Positions 11,301 to 19,466 of a DNA stretch of 19,466 nt are shown here, piece by piece. Positions within the stretch are counted from its first letter, which is position 1. Each line of letters begins with the position of its first letter. The position numbers and the translations under genes were made by a program. Below the pieces are notes generated by a model. That model worked only from the letters and a program-made list of their open reading frames with translations, was not told where the DNA came from and did no database searches. The DNA is from Gymnopilus junonius (lineage: Eukaryota > Basidiomycota > Agaricomycetes > Agaricales > Galerinaceae). Location of the stretch: assembly GCA_015501075.1 (NCBI GenBank), contig JADNYJ010000593.1, forward strand, positions 1 to 19,466. Reading direction: 5' to 3'.

Positions 11301-13279
11301 TGTTTTTCGTCGAGTTGTGCAACTGCTACTTGTTCGTTGTTGAGTGCTTCTAGATCAAGCTGAGATTTGCGAGGTTTGAGCTTCGATCCTTTTTTCTTCT
11401 TCGATTTTTTGTTGCCTTCTTCATCCTCGTCAGTGGACATATGCTCGGGCTCGTCTTCTTCGGTGTCGCCAGCCACTTCATCGTCAATATCCATGGAGTC
11501 ATCATCATCACCGCGGGCTTTCTTGGACCTGGTACTAGTTAGCCAGTACAAAATTGAATATAAAAGGCATTACTTTTTCGATTTCTTCTTCTTCTGGGAA
11601 CCTTCCTCGCCTTCATTCTCATCTTCTCCCCCTTCTTCCTCGTCCTCTTCCTCGTCACCTTGCCCTTCAGTTTCTTGGACGACATTTCCTATTGCCCCCT
11701 CGATCTTCTCCAAATCCGCACAGGCTTCTTTGTAACTCTTTTCAAAAACGTCCCGATCAAGTGTCCCGCCATGTACAACACCGTAGGGATGCGTCAAAAT
11801 CAATTTCTGAAGTAGTGCAATAGCAGCCTTGCGCACAGAAGCAATCTTGTCGTCAAGGGCTTCAACAGCAGCCATGGTCATTTCCAACCTTTGCTTAGGA
11901 TACCTATATCCCTTGATTTCCACAAGTTTCGACATCACGTTGAACACTTTAGAGCGTACATATCCAGACACGTCCAAGATGCGCTCCATCAGTAGACTAA
12001 ACATATTGTTAACTTGCTTTTGATCCTGTTTCGCGTCTGCTGCATCCTGGCCGTCTATGTTGGCAAGTTCAGTTATGAGGAATCCTATAATTTCGATAAT
12101 AGCCTGGCGCATTGGATAGGACTAAAAGGCGGGTTAATAAAGGGAGGTAAAATCGTATGGAAAGGAAATACCTCAGAGTCGAGTTGGCGAAGTAGGAGAC
12201 TAAGTTGCTTGAGTACAGCACGGGGGCATGATTCAGCATATTTGACCAGGAAACGAGCAAACGCTCGAGGACCTTTGGTATCCTGACCACCAAAATTCTT
12301 CGCCGCGATTTCACGAAGCACTTCATCTCCAAGTTGAGTGTGACTGAACTCGACGGATAAGACCGTCAGACAGTCAGCCATGGGCTCTGATAGATGTTCC
12401 CAAAATTGAAGGGACTGCATGATGTGAATTTGAAGGGCCATGGCTTGCCCGTGATGCTTAACTGCACGACAAAAGACTTTGAAAACAGATAGTTTGATTT
12501 CCTGAACCTTCATGTATTGCTCGTTTTCAGAGACATAATAGGCTGGCCGTGTGATACAGCTAGTATATATATAAGCAATATAGTAAAATTCAGAAAGGCT
12601 AGGACGTACGTGATGAAGGTATCCCTTTCGGCTGTGGTCAACCACAGACGCTGCGATTGAATGTTATTGAGAAACTTGGCAATCAAGTTGAGCGTCGGAA
12701 CAACTTGTTCCTGCCACGTCCACGTTGTGCTGTTCTTCTTGCTAGCAGCTCCCCGAGCAGGCGCTTTACCCTTGCCCTTTTTCCCTTTTGCAGCAGGAGC
12801 AGCAGCCGGCGCGTCCCCTTCTTCCGATGCCTTGACCTTTTCCGCCGCAGTGACGAACCAGTTCAGCAAGAACGCATACATCTCCAGAGGCATCTTATGT
12901 GCCATGTACGTGTGTTGATCGCCAGTCTCGATGTCGCGTAACGTCGACTCCATTTCTGCTTGCAAGCCAGATGATATTGAATCTAGCAGCTTGCTCATGA
13001 TCGGACCAGGCACCGCATCGGAGTGTTTCAAAAGGCTCCTATAAGCATCGAAAACTTCTGCATCGCGGATTGAATCGCTAGATTCTGCTACGGCTTCCAC
13101 AGCAGCTGGAAGGGGCGGGAATTAGCAGCTGAAGCTAAGGAGCACTATTGTGGCACACCTTCCAGCAGATTTTCCGGGTCTTCAGTCGTAAAATCTTTAT
13201 CATAGGGTATCTCGTAGGTTTCAATTTCTTGCAGAGCCTGCAGCTCGTCCTGGAGCTCAAAGGACTCCAGCAGCACCAT
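8311..13279 (-). CDS. CND1: Condensin complex subunit 1 (Cnd1 / CAP-D2 / Ycs4)
   Basis: This is the non-SMC HEAT-repeat subunit of condensin I, which loads on chromatin and compacts mitotic chromosomes. Seventeen exons close in phase to 1373 residues: 13279-13159, 13105-12610, 12559-12172, 12121-11574, 11528-11123, 11062-10875, 10829-10708, 10656-10520, 10467-10395, 10341-9838, 9774-9575, 9521-9101, 9050-8962, 8907-8695, 8634-8578, 8524-8425, 8369-8311. The Cnd1 N-terminal region starts DELQALQEIETYEIPYDKDF. The conserved Cnd1 HEAT block is in exon 12 (NRTLRAAATLALSKFLC, IALGDVAVSFSTIIDENSNE, LVVKKNTLMVLTHLILNGMI). Low-complexity linkers occur near residues 137-164 (Ala/Gly/Lys), at the exon 4/5 junction (acidic then Lys-rich) and in exon 10 (Thr/Gln-rich). 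The tail is basic, KKAAAKKRAAKR, then DEDMYSD. There are no frame lesions. The start is the first in-frame ATG; upstream only a GTG extends the frame. Confidence 0.96.
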
Positions 13280-13433
13280 AGTGATGGTTGAAAGTAAAAA
13301 GGCACGGTCAGTAAACGCGAACGCGTTCGTCACGTGGGCCCATTGGGAGATTTAGATCGAGAAGGACTTCCTTGACTCACAACCATACTTTGCTTTCTTT
13401 TCGCCCTCTAGTATTACACTTAGTACAGAAACC
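13280..13433. promoter_or_regulatory. Bidirectional promoter between CND1 and POA1 with MCB-like and E-box sites
   Basis: The 154-nt divergent spacer holds a compact cluster: ACGCGA at 13315-13320 directly followed by ACGCGT at 13321-13326, then the E-box CACGTG at 13331-13336. In yeasts ACGCGT is the MBF (G1/S) element and CACGTG the Cbf1/Pho4-type bHLH site. Action here is inferred. Confidence 0.55.
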
Positions 13434-13944
13434 ATGTCAAAACTCTCCTACATCAAAGGCGATCTGTTCTCTGCGCCCGCTAATTCCATCCTTGTGCATG
13501 CCTGCAACACCAGAGGATCCTGGGGTGCTGGGATCGCACAGGCCTTTCGAGATAGATACCCTGAACAATACGAACACTACCGGCAATACTGCAAGTCCCA
13601 CGGACAAACGCTGGTTGGGACGTGTCTTTTGATCCCAGGCGCTGAACACGATATTGCATGCCTGTTTACTTCACGGGCCTACGGGAGGTACAAAGATACC
13701 CCTGCTGAGATACTTGCCTCGACGAGAACGGCTGTGCAAGATTTGATAAAGTACAATATTGAAAAAAAGCCTTTGCATGCCTGGTACGCTGGAAATTATA
13801 ATCAAGTTTTATTGTTGGTCTGATTAACGCGCATTCTGTAGCCGTTTTAATTCAGGAAAGTTTGCTGTTCCTTGGGCAGACACTGAAGCCATTCTCAATG
13901 ATCTAAAAGTACCCATGACCATATACACTCCAGAAGATGCATGA
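13434..13944 (+). CDS. POA1: Macro-domain ADP-ribose 1''-phosphate phosphatase (Poa1-like)
   Basis: Poa1-type macro-domain enzymes remove phosphate from ADP-ribose 1''-phosphate, a by-product of tRNA splicing; related proteins also hydrolyse ADP-ribose esters. Two exons (13434-13783, 13842-13944) with a 58-nt GTACGC...TAG intron give 150 residues, a single macro domain. Visible hallmarks are SYIKGDLFSAP at the N-terminus, ILVHACNTRGSWGAGIAQAF with the Asn and Gly-rich ADP-ribose loop near residues 20-39, then CLLIPGAEHDIACLFTSRAYG. The end is NSGKFAVPWADTEAIL, matching the conserved asparagine/glycine and VPW of the family. No lesions. It is divergent from condensin and converges on F-box 2 with 64 nt between stops. 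Substrate preference cannot be read from sequence. Confidence 0.88.
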
Positions 13945-14008
13945 ATGATACCCTCTAAACAGGATCCTCGTTACACTTGCTCAGTCGCTCTAGATATAAA
14001 AAATGTAA
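13945..14008. other. Convergent 3' junction of POA1 and F-box 2
   Basis: Only 64 nt lie between the two stop codons, so the transcripts almost certainly overlap at their 3' ends. Confidence 0.5.
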
Positions 14009-15094
14009 TTAATCATTAACAATATACCAGTCTTGACCTGGCAGCCGTTTACAAACATACTTTGCTCTAAGACTATAAAATAAAATGATGACATGGGACA
14101 ATCTCACTGACGCGTTGAAAATACTGGTTACCATCTCAGAAAAGTCAATTTCTTGGCATGGCGTCATTGAAAGTACTGGATGGAACACGATGACGAGACA
14201 CGATAGATCTTTCGCATAGGATAGATACTCTTCAATCCAGTCAGTGAGTTCATTCACCATCTAAGATCGCGTTAGCACTTGAACGTCATTTGAATTCGAA
14301 TCAATTTTACATACCTCATAGTCGTCTGGCTTGACGGCATCAGCATCAATAGTCAAAGTGACAAGCTTGGGTGCTGCCTGAGCCACTTGTTCGCATCCGA
14401 TAGTTTGGAGATAGGTAAAGTTGATGGCTAGTTGCCGTACTCCCAAAGGTGACGTCGACTGAGCCAGACAAGAAATCGAAGGGGTTTCGCCATAGGTGTG
14501 GTAAGCAGTCACATAGCGAAGGGGTCTACCAGGGGCGATCATTTCTACAACCGACATCGAGGACACTAGTGAGACAAGCCCAGGAAATAGGTGGGGTTGA
14601 ATGACCATTGGAACACCAGGGCTCGGGGACACTGATGCGCTGAGATGCTTCAACTCTTTCTGACTCTGCAGAAACGAAATTAAAGCATTGTCAAAGTAGA
14701 ACTCGGACGAGAAGGTATGAAGGCTGAAGGGACAGTTCTCTTTGGGTAGAATCCATGAGCTCATATGTCCAATGCGAAGGATGAGGGTGTGCAGCCGGGA
14801 AAGCTTGAGCAGCGCCTCTGCGATGCTTCCGAGGTACATGTCGACGCTTTCCAAAAGGATGAACGATCGGACTCGACGAGCAAGGTCGGCATCTTCGCCC
14901 AACTTGAGGCAGAGACGGAGGACGTTGCGGTGGTTGGGACGAAGGTCTCTGTAAAGGGCTTCGAATGCGAGAGCATGGACTTGCTTGTTGACGCGGCAGC
15001 AAATGGCGAGATCGTAGGGGGTGAGGCCTCTGAATATGACCTCGAGGACATCCAAGGGGATCTCACTGGCCATGGATGGTGGATACTGGGCCAT
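14009..15094 (-). CDS. F-box protein (SCF substrate adaptor candidate)
   Basis: The N-terminus carries an F-box (MASEIPLDVLEVIFRGL, then LAICCRVNKQVHALAFEALY and RDLRP, about residues 8-52), typical of the large agaricomycete F-box families. The rest has degenerate leucine-rich strands (LSRLHTLILRIGHM, KELKHLSASVS, VRQLAINFTYL, PKLVTLTIDAD) and should form the substrate-binding part. Exon 1 (15094-14315) and exon 2 (14260-14009) are joined across a 54-nt GTATGT...TTAG intron in phase 0, giving 343 residues ending GQDWYIVND. Reading through the intron stops after 17 further codons. A second intron near 14095-14060 is conceivable (GTGAGA donor) but would be about 35-41 nt and leads to an early stop, so I did not use it. 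Alternative start: the second methionine at 15073. The target protein is unknown. Confidence 0.78.
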
Positions 15095-15223
15095 GATGGA
15101 TAAATAGCAGACGTTCGAGAATAGATAGGGTTACATGGCTGTCGGGGATGTTAGAAATTGTTGCTGGAGCCAAATAGACACTGAAATGAGGCAAGTGCGA
15201 ATGCGTGGGAAAGCAGGACAGCG
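15095..15223. promoter_or_regulatory. Bidirectional promoter between F-box 2 and SSR4
   Basis: Start codons lie on opposite strands 129 nt apart. I see no TATA box or recognisable factor site. Confidence 0.45.
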
Positions 15224-16652
15224 ATGAACCAGTTCCAGCAAGCGGCACAGGAGGGCCTCTGTCTGCGCTATCCCGACAGCATCCCCAGCAGCGAGAGATT
15301 ACGTATGAGACCGCCGTGAATCTGCTCCTCCGCGGCACCGCCATGGCCGCAACCGTGCCGTTCTCCTGGAGCTACATCGACAAACCATCCGGTCCGTCCC
15401 CGTTCCTTCACTGTACCTGTCAATTTCATATTCGGCACAGATGGCACATTATTGCTCCTCTACCTTCCCCTCAACTCTCCCTTCCCCATTGACGGCGTCC
15501 GATACCAGGAGTCTGAATTCAAATTCACCATCCCTGCTGGTCCCCGTGTCGGTTTCCCTCCCTATTTCAAGAGCTAACACTCAACTCATCTTCGTATTCG
15601 TTACCAGGAGCTTGAAATACACGAGATTAAATACGGCTTCATACCAGGCTCAGCCGACTCCAACGCGTCGCGTGTCCGGAGGCGCTATCGTCTACTAAAA
15701 GGCGGCAGCAATCAATTCGTGCTTGTGCACTATACAAGAGGCCCAGTGACGCGTGTGTTTTTTAATTCTCTAGTGATCATGAATCCAAACTTACCATTTC
15801 TCTCTTCGACTGGCATCAAGACATCCCACCTGCCCTTATGCACCAACCCACCCGAGCATATCCATTACGACCCATAAACGAGCCTTCTGTATACGTATCA
15901 GGCGACAAGCTAGGCCAAAAGGCATTCCCACCAGGCCCCATGCACGGAGCTTCTGGTCCAGGAGCTATGCCTCCCGCGACTATTGGAATAGGCATGAATT
16001 TTAACCAGCAGCAGGCCATGCTCGCCCAACAAAATAACACCATGGAAGCTTTGGAGCGGAGAAGGGAACGCGAAAGGGAACGAGAACGCGCTGCGCAAAG
16101 AGCAGACCCGGCAGCGGGGGTGAGCATCCTAGTCTTTACTATCCGCTTCCTGCATTAATCATAATTAATTCAAGCGTCCTCCGCAACAACGGGTTGTAGA
16201 AGATGAAGATTCTGGCGGTACGTGGCGGCATCTCGTAAAGCAGAGAAACTGACCATAACTCTCGTACATAGACGAAGTTGATCAAATATCGACACGAACC
16301 CTGGCACTTACCCGCTACAAGCGTAATCACGAATGGATGAATGAAGTTTTCCACCAAGCAGCTTTCGGTGTGCACCATTGCCTTCTTGGATGGCAACCAC
16401 GACTGACCTAGTCTTTGATTCCGTTAACCAGGCAAATCTTTTGCGACAGAGCCGAAACCCAGTCCATATTCAATCTTCTCCAAATCTGACCTAGAAGAGA
16501 AAACCGTAAGTTGTCACTGTATTGTAAATATCACGTCTAACACCACTTTGCAGACTAAGCTTCAAGCAGAGCTCGAAGCACTGCAATCAAAATCTGCCCA
16601 ACAAAAGCAGACAAAATCCGTCAATCTCAAACAACAGAGTCAAGGGACTTGA
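15224..16652 (+). CDS. SSR4: SWI/SNF and RSC chromatin-remodelling subunit Ssr4
   Basis: Ssr4 is a fungal accessory subunit shared by SWI/SNF and RSC nucleosome remodellers. Likely exons are 15224-15391, 15441-15547, 15608-about 15745, 15774-16119, 16175-16217, 16272-16367, 16432-16505 and 16554-16652 (about 357 residues). The N-terminal domain shows QEGLCLRYPDSIP, REITYETAVNLLLRGTAMA, VPFSWSYIDKP and DGVRYQESEFKF. The core has ELEIHEIKYGFIPG, ASRVRRRYRLLKGG and FVLVHYTRG. A proline-rich middle (YPLRPINEPSVYVSGDKLGQ) leads to a charged coiled coil and HEWMNEVFHQAAFG. Two oddities remain. CCCC at 15283-15286 lacks one base, so the ATG and REITYETAV lie in different frames. The third intron would be only 28 nt (15746-15773) and leaves the phase unmatched. 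Intron 2 (15548-15607, GTCGGT donor) is the weakest clean junction. All later junctions close. Confidence 0.85.
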
Positions 16653-17128
16653 CGATGGACTCTAGCCAGTTTGAGTTTGATCAGGTGTTACTCACGGGTT
16701 TTGCTGCCATCTTGCTTTCAGAGGAACGTAGTTAGATAATAATGTATATATATTGTAATGATAGGACATCGTACTTGAGTGGCGTGAGTGAGTGAGGTGC
16801 AGATAAACAGGTACTGCTACACACATATGATAGAAAGAACAAAAACAGGAGGGTATTCGTTTGTACATCGTAGATTGCATCAATTATCAGTATTGTACGT
16901 GCGCATGGCGAAGAGAAAATGAGAAAATGAGAAAACGAGGGATAACGCTGCAGAAAGGAGGCAGAAGATACACATGCACTATATATACATATAAGGAAAA
17001 AAGAAAGAGAACGAAATCAGAGATGTGAAACGTGGACAAGAAATAAATAAATGGACAAAAACCCCCAAACAAATCGACCTCATAAATAAGCAAAGGTGTG
17101 GGTTGGTTCTCATCAGGTAATAAATTTG
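16653..17128. other. Convergent 3' region between SSR4 and the kinase gene
   Basis: This 476-nt AT-rich stretch should hold both 3' untranslated regions. It contains a TATATATA tract near 16744-16751 and a purine-rich octamer repeat, GAGAAAAT twice plus GAGAAAAC, at 16913-16936. No coding frame with a recognisable domain and no RNA gene were seen. Confidence 0.5.
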
Positions 17129-19399
17129 TTACCGATGACCATTTTCAGCACTCCTGCTCCTCAAGGCCAAGCTAGAATTTGAGGATGAGGCAGAAGAATT
17201 CAAGAAAGGTTCCAAAGCAGCCTTGTGGCCATTGCCCAAAGCATGCTTCTGATGCTGCCGCGCCAAGATAGGCGGTGAGCTGCCCGGCCGCTGTCGCCAG
17301 CCAAAGCCTACCATCGATGCAGCAGCAGTATCATCACAGTCCGCCTGCCCAACAAAAGCGGAGCTTGAGACACCGCCTGTTCTCGTTGGAGATGCGCTAA
17401 AAGTGCATGGTCTGTCCCATGCTTGATATCATGGGGATGGTGCCAGGCGTCAAAATCGACGACTCTGGGTTTCCCCAACTGTGTACCATCAAGCTGTGGC
17501 CGTTCTGTGTCCAAGGAACGTAAAGTTGGCCTGCCCCTTGAATCGGGGTCAAGATGCAGTTCGTCAGGGTGCTCAAGCAGATCAGTCGAAGGAGCGACGA
17601 GAAGAGCATCCAAAGGCGTGCTGGGCACCACACTAGGACTCGGAGATCGGAGTTCGAATGGGTGAATTTCTTCTGCCTCCGGCCTCTGGATACAGGTGAC
17701 GAGGCAGAGGGAGACGTGTCAAGCGCAGAATCATCAAAGAAAGCGCTGTATGGACCAGCAGAAGAAAGTGTACTACTTGGAGTGAATGGTTCTGTTGGAG
17801 TAGAGGAAGACCGAGAGGAACCTGCAGGGTGTCTGGAGATACTCCTGCTTACACTCCTGGACTTGTCATTGAGCACAGGTGCTCGAGAGAGCGACCTTTA
17901 GCTCTGGAAGACGACCGGCGGGAGGCAGCATCAATAGATGGTCTCGATTTGTGTTCGTCGGTTGCGTGAATGTGCCCAGGTCTAGATTGAGACCGGGAGC
18001 GGGATGGTGAAATCTCGCATTCAAGTTCATGTTGGCAGTCTTCCTGCAGTGCGCTCGGCGTGGCGTCATCGCCTTCGGCGCCCCAGCCAACGCCCCACGC
18101 AACTTCATCGACCATAGCGATGGTCCACCTATCTGGTACGTTTCTATCCAAGCAGCCTTGCAAGATCCTTTCGGCACCTTTACCAATTCCTTGAGGGAGA
18201 TCATATGTACCTATGACGAAGAAACTTTCAGCCGACTGTGATGCCGAGAAGAAACACACTCACCGTTAAGAATCTTCATTTGTAATCGCGGTTCAAAAGA
18301 ATCTTGGAAAGGAAGCTTGCCGGTCAGTAGCGCATAAAGCATGACGCCAAGCGCCCATATGTCTTGGCTGGGATGTGGTTGTAGAACCTCAGATGTCTGA
18401 GGCAGCAAAAGTTCCGGAGCAGCATAGGGGAGAGATCCCGGCTGGAACACCTGAGTCGGTTCCTTTGTGGATGTAGAGTTTCGGTGATACCGTGCGCTAG
18501 CATGTCGATTAAGGACGTGATTAAGTTGAGCATGACGTCTGTTATTAGAAGCAAGATTCAGGGTCTGTGAACGATGGACGAAACTATTAGCGTGGAAATT
18601 GTTGTTGGCATCCTGTTCCTCTTCTCTTCCTCTTCTTCGTCGACGGAGCCAACCTTACGGCTCATGCCAAAATCACCGATTTTGCAGACACCCATCTCGT
18701 CAACGAGTACATTCTCGAGCTTCATATCTCGATGGACGTAATGAGCTACTTCATGGAGATAGCGCATTCCCCTTACGATTTGCCTGAACATCATGCCGGC
18801 ATCATCCTGGGGTAATGCAGGGTTGCCATCCCGTTTAAGAATGTCGAATAAAGATCCGGCTGGACAATAGAGAGTGAAGAAAAAGTCGGCGTAAGTGGTG
18901 TGCACTGCTGAAAAGAGAGGAAGGATGTGCTCGTGGCTTAGAGAGGCCCAGACAGCAGCTTCGTGCTGTAATTTTTTCCGGGCCTGTGGGGCATTGCCCG
19001 CTTTGACGAGGTCCGACCGCCTGACAATTTTGACGGCGGCCTGGGCGCCCGAGGACGAGGATGCCCGTCTTATGATGGACGTGCTGCCGTAGCCTATGAC
19101 GCTACCGAGGGTATAGCCTGCAATGACCTGGCCTTCATCGTCTGGCCTGCGGGTCTCTGGCGCAGGGCTGAAGAAAGAAGAGAGGAACGAAGCTGCGGGC
19201 GATGCGGAGAGGGAGCGAGAAGGAGTGGAAGTGAAGTAGGCATAATGCGGGGAACCTTGGTCGGTATTGCATCGTTGAAGGAATTCGCAGCAGGAGAGAA
19301 GAAGAAAAGTTGGGTTGTTCTGCTAGGGTGCTTCTGAATGAATCAGAGTCCTCCTCTTCTTCGCGGAGAGCCTCAATGGCGGACCGGTCGGTTGCTCAT
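17129..19399 (-). CDS. Serine/threonine protein kinase with long Ser-rich C-terminal tail (frame interrupted)
   Basis: The kinase domain is complete in motifs: GYTLGSVIGYGSTSIIRRA (glycine loop, third Gly replaced by Ser), AAVKIVRR, the alpha-C Glu in KLQHEAAVW, HRDMKLENVLV, KIGDFGMSR, SLPYAAPELL and DIWALGVMLYALLTGKLPF. It looks CAMK-like, but the subfamily and substrate are not identifiable. The probable first exon is tiny (19399-19385, MSNRP), joined over a 62-nt intron to 19322. Another 53-nt intron is 18263-18211. Between DFG and APE lies either an insert of roughly 70 Asn/His/Ser-rich residues, needing one missing base near 18620-18627, or an unusually long intron. The tail is Ser/Pro/Arg-rich and needs one-base shifts near 17881-17883 and 17681-17684 and probably another near 17395-17425 to reach the stop at 17129-17131. 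Converges on SSR4. The N-terminal start is uncertain. Confidence 0.75.
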
Positions 19400-19466
19400 C
19401 CCACTGAGTAGCATTTGAGACAGAAAAGTGTCAAAAGTGGCTCGTTCTGGAGTTAGTAGTCCACCA

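Noticed and set aside
11367..11823. Serine/proline-rich plus-strand open frames opposite condensin
   Set aside because: They are shadows of the acidic Asp/Glu and Lys tracts on the minus strand, whose frame splices perfectly.
13280..13333. Longer N-terminus for condensin beginning at a GTG codon
   Set aside because: Nuclear fungal genes start at ATG; the first in-frame ATG is at 13279, and the extension would run through the MCB/E-box cluster.
14765..15103. Plus-strand 112-codon frame opposite F-box 2
   Set aside because: It is antisense to a recognisable F-box coding sequence and has no domain of its own.
16913..16936. Purine-rich octamer repeated three times
   Set aside because: Too short for a repeat array or CRISPR; ordinary low-complexity 3' sequence.

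Overview
The window is nuclear DNA of a filamentous basidiomycete, most likely an Agaricomycete. Every recognisable gene is eukaryotic, coding regions are cut by many short GT-AG introns (about 45-65 nt), and several proteins have mushroom-type architectures (two F-box proteins, SWI/SNF subunit Ssr4, a fragment resembling the N-terminal part of FunK1-type proteins). No transposon, CRISPR array, tRNA or rRNA was recognised. Gene models were built by splicing by eye and checking that phases close across each intron.

Layout, left to right: a broken, minus-strand FunK1-like N-terminal fragment running off the left edge (1-about 510); an orphan CRE+TATA promoter (664-686) and an otherwise gene-poor stretch to 1467; F-box protein 1 (-, 1468-3234); proteasome ATPase Rpt5 (-, 3560-5215); NuA4 subunit Eaf6 (+, 5365-6050); exosome subunit Rrp40 (-, 6165-7049); ESCRT-I subunit Vps37 (+, 7162-7917); condensin subunit Cnd1/CAP-D2 with 17 exons (-, 8311-13279); macro-domain ADP-ribose phosphatase Poa1 (+, 13434-13944); F-box protein 2 (-, 14009-15094); SWI/SNF-RSC subunit Ssr4 (+, 15224-16652); a serine/threonine protein kinase (-, 17129-about 19399).

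From Rpt5 to the kinase the genes alternate strand strictly. This gives four short divergent promoter regions (149, 112, 154 and 129 nt between start codons) and tight convergent 3' ends (down to 64 nt). The genes are housekeeping and chromatin functions with no shared pathway. They form an ordinary syntenic core block, not a cluster.

The most striking feature is the distribution of reading-frame lesions. Rpt5, F-box 1, Ssr4, the kinase and the left-edge fragment together carry about a dozen one-base gains or losses, mostly at short homopolymers. The six genes between about 5.3 and 15.1 kb (about 7.5 kb of coding sequence, including the 1373-codon condensin gene) close perfectly. Patchy consensus quality is the simplest reading, but a truly decayed Rpt5 copy cannot be excluded from this window alone. 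I found no convincing previously undescribed system.
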